From contig WPIO01000095.1 of assembly GCA_009760855.2 (NCBI GenBank), forward strand, positions 340,501 through 404,500: 64,000 nucleotides of DNA. Reading direction: 5' to 3'. The first letter of the stretch is position 1, and every line of letters begins with the position of its first letter. Source of the DNA: Cristatella mucedo. Lineage: Eukaryota; Bryozoa; Phylactolaemata; Cristatellidae. This document shows, piece by piece, positions 56,691 to 64,000 of the stretch. The translations under genes and the position numbers were made by a program. The notes below the pieces were generated by a model that saw only the letters and a program-made list of their open reading frames with translations, did not search any database and was not told the DNA's origin.

Positions 56691-57261
56691 TCCCCTCAGT
56701 CAGCCCCACGTGTTAGTCGGCGTGAGTACGTTCGTTTTGCTTATTGCCTCGCATGCCGTGCAATAGCTTTACTTTCATTTTGACAAATTGCCGATTTTTA
56801 TTCTTCAGCTTAAGGTCTTACCTCAACACTGTCAAATCCGCTGGGGCAAAGCGAACGCTGACCGAAACAGATGCGTCTTTAGCTGAAACTTACTGGATGC
56901 AGAGTACTTGCAGTTAATGACCATAGCCAGATGCAAGTTACAGGAATCTGAGTTAAACAGCAATTCAAAACCGCGTAAAATTTGAACAACCTGAAAGACT
57001 CGCTCTAGAACCGCATCCGTGCCTAGTAACGCCGTCGGTAAAAGCAGCCGTACTGCACATTTCGCTGTATATCCTGGTTGTTCGTCGCTAGCCACTCCAC
57101 CTGTGCTTCGGTTCTTCTCTTCCAGAGCTTGGTCGGACCGTCTTGCTAAGTTAGCGCATGTAACTGGTCGGGAAGTTACTTGGTCGCCTAGGTATTCGTC
57201 GCCCAGTAACCTCTCAACCCGTGGTCCAATAAGGCCGCCGTCGTTAACGTTAGTACGATAT

Positions 57262-58700
57262 TTATGATAATGCATGTGTATAGCGCCCTCAGAGAACTTA
57301 ATCTCTATCTAAGTGATTTACATATGGTGTAAAGGAAGTATGATCGAATAGTTCATTTGTCGCATCCTTTGTCGCATCGCATGTCAACAAGCATAACATG
57401 GTAATAGGTGGCATGCACAGGTTCAACATGCAAATATGGCCAGTGAAAGCATGCAGTGTCACCACGCATAAGCACACAAAGGACGAATCACAAGACCCAC
57501 TAAATGCTGCGATAAACAGATGCCTGTAGTTTCTTTTTAAATGTCAAGTCACGGGATGCCGTGCCGTCAGTCAGGAGTGTCAGGCTTTTCGAGCATACGA
57601 TTTTAGGCCACAGTCTCCATAGGATTTTGTTAGTTATTTGATAGGTTCGTAAGAAGAGAAATAAAAATGTAGCTGAGCAATTTTTTTTAGTAAAACCAGT
57701 GGTACGATGCCTAGCGTGGTGGGGAAGTAGTTCTGATAGGTAGGCCGGAGCCAGAGAATGGGGGGAGACTAAAAGTTAGTGACAGGACATTTAAGTCGAT
57801 GCGCTGCTTGACTGAAAGCCAGTGCGTGTCGGCTAGAAGCGAGTGTGGCAACTTTGCCGCTCACGGCAGACAAGCCTAGCTGCAGTATTACACCAACTGT
57901 AAGCACCTGACTGCGCAGGCCGGTGGACCAGCAAATAGTGAGTTGCAAAAGTCGAGATTTGCATGAACCAATTTAGATGTAGTATACCTGTCTGACAAGC
58001 CTAAATTTTAGCAATGTTTTGTTGATGAAGAACCAATTTAGATGTAGCATACCTGTCTAATAAGCCTGAATTTTAGCAATGTTAGCTGAAAGTAGGCAGA
58101 CTTGACTGTGGAGCTGATGTAATCGTCTAATGAAGGGTCCATTTGGAATAGGACACCCCGATTTCGTGTGGATGCAACAGGAGATATGCCGGCAGAGCCG
58201 ATTTTGAGCGTCAAGTTTTCCAATTTCTAAATCATGATTGGTTTGCCCATAACTGGTAAGTTGGTTTTATCATTATTCAATTCAAGAAAATTTGCTGCCA
58301 TCCACGTGCGGATGTCATCAATACATGCAGCAAGAGAGTTAAGAGAATTCGACGTGCTAGATGGCTGGAAGGGGTCAAAGCAAAGGTACAAATGAGTGTC
58401 ACCTGCATAAAAGTGAAAGCCTAGATTGTGCCTGGCAATCACATCGGTATGAGGGAAAGTATAAACCGTGAAAAGAACCGGATCAGGCACAGAGCCGAAT
58501 GGTACACTGCACTTCAGTGATTCTCTTGATGATCTTTGGCCATTTACATCAAATCTCTATGAGTCTTCCACTGAGATAGGGCCTGAACCACTGTAGTGCT
58601 GTGCCAGTGCTAGGGGGCGATGAGAGGCCCTGAAGAAGGACTTGGGGATCGATAGCATTAAAAGCGATTGTGCAGTTGAAAAGAGTTGAAATGAAATCGA
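57262..58700 (-). mobile_element. LINE family A copy in the SNX5/6-MGME1 intergenic space
   Basis: The 3' end at 57262 (GCGCCCTCAGAGAACTTAAT) continues in reverse through the UTR and RT C-terminal region. The palm region follows at about 58200-58560 (minus frames CIDDIRTWMAANFLELNNDK and TDVIARHNLGFHFYAGDTHL, with the catalytic Asp replaced by Gly), to about 58700. A segment of about 50 bases (ACCAATTTAGATGTAG…) is duplicated at 57966 and 58030. Non-functional. Confidence 0.75.
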
Positions 58701-58989
58701 GTGAATGTGCAGCTCTTGCTTTTTCCGACAGTTTTACGCCTGGCGCCTTGCCTTTTTCTCGAGCAAGTCTTTCAGGTGAATTCTCTGTTTGACTGGCACT
58801 CAGTTTTGAGTTGCTGTCAACTCTATATATGTAACTTGCTTCTGGCCACAGTCATTACCTGCATTCTCTGACTTCTATGTGTCCTACGACTCTGCATCCT
58901 CCAAGTCTCAGCTAAAGACACATCAGTATCGGTCAGCTTTCCCTTGGCCTCAGCGGACTTTTTTTTTTTGGTTCTGCAATGCCTTCTCG

Positions 58990-59285
58990 TGTATCTTCAT
59001 CTGTAACTCCTCAAAGCAACCCACAAAGACCATGTGGGTGTTACGCAGGAAAGTTTTGTATAGCGCACTCACAGCCTAAGCGGCTTTCGGTGCGCATTCG
59101 GTAGCCAACAGACTTTATTTCACTTGACAAAGAGAAGTTGAGAAGCATAGCTGAGCCAGGGGAGCAGTTGAGGTAGTGAGTAGCATGGAAGTAGCAGCTC
59201 AGGATGGCAGGAAAGGATGGATGAGCCATAGTCGGCAGCCGGAGAGCAGTTGTCGTTGCATAAGAACTGCTGTGGAAATGAGCGC
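58990..59285 (-). mobile_element. LINE family B 3' UTR fragment
   Basis: TTTTGTATAGCGCACTCACA, GCGGCTTTCGGTGCGCATTC and GTAGCATGGAAGTAGCAG match the other family B copies. No coding region remains. Confidence 0.75.
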
Positions 59286-59329
59286 AGCCGTCTAGGTCGT
59301 GCAGAGCAAAAGCCTCGCGTGCGTGTCTG

Positions 59330-59462
59330 CTGCCCTAGTTTGGCTCAGGGTTAAGGTGCTTGCCTTTGCCGACCGATGACGTAGGCTCGAGCCCTGTGGC
59401 ATGCATAAAGCACCTGGATAGATCTAGTTCCCTCGTGTCGCTATACGAATGAATTGTCATAT
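59330..59462 (+). mobile_element. SINE family S2 copy
   Basis: Head TTTGGCTCAGGGTTAAGGTG (box A), box B-like GGCTCGAGCC, tail CACCTGGATAGATCTAGTTC then CTCGTGTCGCTATACGAATG. It lies about 380 bases upstream of the MGME1 start. Confidence 0.65.
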
Positions 59463-59844
59463 TGCATTACTTTCCTATGCTTGATTAGGTGCATCGTACC
59501 AGCCAGAGGTCGTATTAACCGGTGGCAATTGGTGTCTTAAATGTTTTCTTTAGCATGCTTTATTACGACGGGTGCTGGCTTTTGCCTGATTGACACGATG
59601 TATGTCACTAGCTCCATTGGTATCGATTGTCTTGCAGCATGTTGGAAAGACCTTCGTTAGAAACTGTGCTCACCTATGGCTCTATAAAAGACCTATTATT
59701 AGTAGTAGTATTATTTAATCGACTACCTGCATCACCTTTTTTACCGGCTCGTCATCTGCTCATACGCATTCGTTAAATTATACTCATGGCAACAAAAACT
59801 GTGTCGATGCAGTGGCAGTGCACAGCTTGCCAAGGTGCCGAGCC

Positions 59845-61576
59845 ATGGTTTGCTTGAAGGCCGTCCTTGAAAACGCCTGCTCACGAGCTAGCCGCTTGGG
59901 TGCTATGATTGGTTTCATCAACACCGGTAGCAGGCGCTTTTGGAGAGCCACAGCCGACGCTGCACAACGATCTGATCAGCCGATCACGACGAGTTTCGCA
60001 AAGCATCTTAAAAAGGCAGGACCGAGTGCAAAGAAGCCTGTCAGTGTGGCGAGCTCAGCTGGCAATACCGACTCGTTCAGCAGCACGTATGCTTACATAA
60101 ACGAAGCTCTTTTCGGAAAAGTCGCTGACGGTGCTGCCACTGCCGCGAGTCGTGGCGGCCGAGTGAACTCGCAGCAGCAGCCCACCGGGCGGCCTACAGT
60201 CACCGTTTCTACCGAGCAGAAACCTCGGCCCTGCCGAAAAGCAGTGGACGAGGCTGTCACCGACAGCTCACCCTCGGCGGCACAGGCTTGGCCCGAGACG
60301 GCCGCTACCACTGCGCCTGTCCGGCGCGATATCGTGCTCTGTCATCTAGCGAAGTGTGGCGAAGCCGACGAACCGGGCTCGGTCAGTTCATCTGCCATAT
60401 CGGCCCGTGTCGACTCCCTGGAGGCGCCCCCACAGCGTGATTGCCCTGATGACCAGCGCGCTGCACGTGCTTCGAGTGGCGGGCTGAGCAGCGATGCTAG
60501 CACCGATGCTGCTCCAGCCTCGCCTGCGGCTGAGCAGCGTGCTTCCGCAGTGCTGAGCACTGCTGCTGCGGCGGCGCCGCCACCGCAGCAGCATCGGCGG
60601 CTTCCTGCCAACGCCGAGCTGCTAGCGGCGCTGCTGCGCTATCCTCTGGCGCCTTCGTCCATCTATCCGGGGCATGATGAGCGGCTGGTGGCCGGCCTCC
60701 GGTTACTCGCCTCCGACCAGGCCGTCAGAGTGCCGTCGGTGAGCGCCGTGCTCGAGGCCACCAAGTCGCAGGAAGACAGGCTGAGGCTGGAGCGCTGGAA
60801 AGCCAGAACGATTGCCGAGCTCGGGCTTGATGCCTTTCAGCAGCTACAGGAAGGTACGGGTCGCCAAGTGTCGATGACGCTGCCAAGCGGTGCTCTCTGC
60901 TGTGCCGTTGCGTGCCAGCGCGAGGGGCTCGTGCTCGGCGCCTCGAGAGAATGGCGAAATGGCCACGACCGCCCGCCGCATGCGTGTCGTGCAAGAGACG
61001 TTGGATTGCTCTCGATTGCAGCTGGTGGGCTGCACAAAGCCATGCTCTAGCTAGCTCCGCGTGACCTCGGGCCGAACGCTCTCCTGCTGACTGACCTTTT
61101 CGAGAGAGAGTGCGCCCTCAGTGGCCGCTGAGCCGGCAACGTCTCGGGTCTGGCGCCTCCGCCGCCTCCCATTGGCGGGAAGTGGATGCCGGCATTTTTT
61201 GTCTTGCACTCTGTGCTGAGTCCCTAGCAGCTGGGCCGTCCGTCCCCTTCCGTCAGGTTCCACCGCCCTGCTCTCATTACTTTGTCTGACCGTGGCTCAT
61301 CCGAAGGAAGCGTTCGTCCTCCGCCACTCGGCTCTCTCCCTCCGTTGCAGCTTCGCTGCGAAGTGGAGCGGTTTTGCACCGGAACATTGAACGGTGGCTC
61401 GACGGTGGCGATGGGGGCGAGATCGAGACCACTCAGGAGGCAGATGCCGGCCATTGGAACAGTCTCATGAGCTGTGGCGTCTTGAAGGAGCTCAGCCCTG
61501 TGCTGTCGCTCGAGCGCCGGATGGAGCACGACCAGCTGCGCTACAAAGGCGTGGTGGATTGCGTCGCGTCCTACAG
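59845..61576 (+). CDS. MGME1 mitochondrial genome maintenance exonuclease, 3' partial
   Basis: Two exons: 59845-60853 and 61351-61576 (phase 1 junction; the donor after 61576 is phase 2). MGME1 is a RecB-family nuclease that trims single-stranded flaps of mitochondrial DNA. The C-terminal part of exon 1 (VPSVSAVLEATKSQEDRLRL, RWKARTIAELGLDAFQQLQE) and exon 2 (SGAVLHRNIERWL, HDQLRYKGVVDCVASY) follow the family in order. They include the conserved His (human His180 region) and the first active-site Asp in VVDC. The exon with the remaining D-x-K of the motif (VIDWK in human) is not in the window, so the gene continues past 64000. The chosen ATG (59845) gives a basic, Ser/Arg-rich start suited to mitochondrial import. 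Residues about 75-270 are Ala/Ser-rich and probably disordered. Confidence 0.87.
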
Positions 61577-61981
61577 GTGAGGACAAGCAAAGAGAAAGAG
61601 CCGAGAGCGAAACAGCGCCGGCAGGTGGCGCTGCAATCGTTCGACCCTTTTTTTGCGCTGTCCTTTCTAGCGAATTCCACATGCTGTCGGCACGAAGGTC
61701 TGCATTCGTTAAATTGAAACTATTTACAAATCATTTCCCTCTGCAGCACGATACTCACTCTAGAAGTTATTGCTGTGGGTTCAGCTGATTCGCTTCTCTT
61801 GACAAATGGCGCTTCTAGCAGCAGCACTCTGGAGGCTGGGCGCCCTGCCGCCGGCTAGCTAGCTCTGTCAGCTAGTTGACATTAGAGGGGATGCCGGCTT
61901 TTTCTTCCATACTTACGGTGATTACGCTCGTGCAGACTCCTGTCCTTCTCAACCCAAGAGTGGCTGGCTGTGCGTGGACTC

Positions 61982-61982
<1 letters not shown>

Positions 61983-62079
<97 letters not shown>

Positions 62080-62088
62080 TGTGTGTGG
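61983..62088. repeat. (GT)n microsatellite, about 50 units
   Basis: Nearly pure GT with one GCGC interruption near its right end. Confidence 0.97.
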
Positions 62089-62773
62089 ACATCTTTGAAG
62101 GCGTGTATTCGTGTTTTTGCATATATGCATGTATGCATGCAAAATCTCCAGTGGCATTTTTCTTGATTTCTAGAGAACTTTATGACCACAGCAGTTGATC
62201 CACAGGCAGCTATCAATATTTCAACTAGCCGTCAAATACGAATGCATAATATTGCTTAAGCAACAACGTTACCCTGAGCAATGCTTCACAAAAGGCACCA
62301 ACTATTGAGCTTTGTGGTTGCGTACAACTGAATTGCATTGAAACCCAATTGGCTGAAAGCAAAACTAAGTTAAGCAGAATGGAGATTGTTGGTCAAATTA
62401 TTGGGCTGTCAAATCTCTGGTGAACTTAAGTCTTCTATAAGGGAATTTGTGGAGACTGCTTAACTGACGTAGGTAAAGAGGTGCAGTTATCGACGTTCCC
62501 GATTTCTTCTCAACGTTTGCTATTATTGCAAGCCGTGCAATTTTTAACTCTGCTTATCGTTTAAGTAAGTGCTAACCTCGAAAACATTAAACTTAAATAC
62601 CCTTTACCTAGCACGATTTTAAGGCAAAAATAAGACCAGTAACATGAAACTATGGCACTGCAGCATCGTTACTAATTATCAAGGTAGAACCAGCGTCGAA
62701 TCGTTTTCAAAAGGAATGTTTACGACTCTGCTGGGATCTGCGAAGCCCTAATGTCTATGCAGCCTTGCTAGGG

Positions 62774-62961
62774 TTAAATAAATAAATAAATACTAGCTGA
62801 TTTAACAGCCTCTTTTTGTATAGCGACAGAAGAGCCTTTACGGCTATCACCACCACTTGCAGTGGCAATAAAGGATCGCCCACCGCAGGATTCGAACCCA
62901 CGACCTCGGGGCCGAGGTCGTGAAAAGCAACCGCCTTACCTAGTGAGCTATTACGACTCAC
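62774..62961 (-). mobile_element. SINE family S1, best-preserved copy
   Basis: On the minus strand: box A TAGCTCACTAGG (62939-62950), a perfect hairpin CACGACCTCGG / CCGAGGTCGTG with a 2-base loop (62899-62922) and box B GGTTCGAATCC (62888-62898). The body is GATCCTTTATTGCCACTGC, the conserved GATAGCCGTAAAGGCTCTTC follows, and the end is GAGGCTGTTAAATCAGCTAG with an ATTT-repeat tail. It is in the first visible large intron of MGME1. Confidence 0.85.
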
Positions 62962-64000
62962 CCAGACCAAGATTTCACCCCATTGCAAGCAAATCATAAT
63001 CTGGCCATACCTGTGGTGAGGTCGCACACAGTACTTCCATTAGGCGAAATCAGGATTAAGTTAACGATGGCGCAAGACTTTTTTAGAGGCAGCCGATCAT
63101 AGCAAGGCACCGGGTGTGTCTGGTAGTAATGCGAACCCTTACACAGTTCTTTCTGGTCAGTCCAAAGGGGAGTAGGGCCTGCTGGCCCCCTTCCTTACGG
63201 GCATGAACACTTATGTACTTTCATTACTTATGTGTTCTATAGCCTGACCCTGTTTTAGTCATTGTAGTGCTCCTTAGTTGCTGCAAGTCTTTCAAATAGT
63301 TAACACTGGGTTCAACTCGCAAGGACTGTTCGGCCCATTTTTGCTAGTTCTGCCGTATCACGTTGGGCATTTAGCTCCAGAATGCGGCTTCTCGTAGCTC
63401 CAATTTTAATTGCATATTAAAGCACACTATTATTCTAGAGTACCTACAAAATTTCTTACCGTTGCGAAGGGCAAAGCCTTGTGCAATCCACTGCAATCGA
63501 CAGCAGCTAGCCGGGCGAATACAGTAATCCACACTCCGTGCGAAATGGCTTGAAGTGTTGTGAAAGCTCTTGTGCAACAGACCAATTTAAAATTAGAGCT
63601 TGGCACAGCCGATTTCCGGTCGATTTGCTGTGGACTCTGGTGGGTTTCGGTAGTAAAACGTCTTTGGAGCCCATTTGCATGAGAACAGGAGAATTCAAAG
63701 GCGTGGCATTTGGTGGTTACATTATAACGACATTGTACTACAGAATGCACTCGAAAAATTTGAGGTTTGCATGACCGATTTCTGGTCGAGTTTTGATTAA
63801 TTAGAGTAGATTGTGGCAATTCGTTGAACGCTCAATAAGAAGAGATATCTGAGCTACAGTGTTAGATAAAGCCTTGATGTATGAAATATGGTTAGGAGCT
63901 CCGCTGGTTGAGACGTGCAAAGCAGCCGAATCGGTGCCAAAAATTCAGAGATGTGTATGTGGAATAATGATTTGTCGGTGCTGATATTGGCATTCCTAAA

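Larger units (their letters stand above)
61577..64000 (+). other. MGME1 intron, incomplete
   Basis: Contains a long GT tract and one S1 SINE. The rest, including 62962-64000, shows no exon I recognise. Confidence 0.5.

Noticed and set aside
63430-63819. Open frames near the right edge, tested for the next MGME1 exon
   Set aside because: None contains the expected D-x-K active-site motif or flanking MGME1 residues.

Overview
This is a window of animal nuclear DNA. Genes are split by many GT-AG introns of about 0.1-7 kb. The introns are packed with dinucleotide and tetranucleotide microsatellites, non-LTR retrotransposon pieces and tRNA-derived SINEs. The proteins are metazoan in character (a cilium protein, a SNX-BAR sorting nexin, a mitochondrial DNA exonuclease, a long coiled-coil protein). 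Low-complexity Ala/Gln-rich insertions and LINE tails of ATT repeats suggest an invertebrate, but I cannot name the phylum.

Layout: (1) 963-5978, plus strand: 3' part of a CFAP36 (CCDC104) gene, 7 exons seen, first exon(s) missing on the left. (2) 5979-11039: intergenic or 5' intron sequence, mostly AT-rich repeats and two LINE families with nested and fold-back insertions. (3) 11040-43357, plus strand: a 22-exon coiled-coil gene whose exons join in one frame for 853 residues; its N-terminus was not found. Its introns hold most of the LINEs and SINEs, a pogo/Tigger-like DNA element and a perfect 50-bp palindrome. (4) 44246-56640, minus strand: a complete 13-exon SNX5/SNX6 orthologue of 412 residues, convergent with the coiled-coil gene. 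(5) 56641-59844: divergent promoter interval with an E-box palindrome next to the SNX start, later filled by LINE and SINE insertions. (6) 59845-61576 and beyond, plus strand: first two exons of MGME1, whose remaining exons lie off the right edge.

The SNX5(-)/MGME1(+) head-to-head pair matches the human chromosome 20p11 arrangement as I remember it, so it looks like an old conserved gene neighbourhood. The four genes do not form one pathway: CFAP36 is ciliary, the coiled-coil protein is of unknown role, SNX5/6 acts in endosome-to-Golgi retrieval and MGME1 processes mitochondrial DNA ends.

Mobile DNA: LINE family A (CR1/L2-like reverse transcriptase, 3' end in ATT repeats), LINE family B (a second reverse transcriptase, 3' end near GTAT repeats), SINE family S1 (tRNA head with a perfect hairpin where the anticodon arm should be) and SINE family S2 (tRNA head joined to a tail resembling the LINE A 3' end). 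The family names are mine. I found no CRISPR array, rRNA or convincing functional tRNA gene. All splice sites and homologies were read by eye and need alignment or transcript support.
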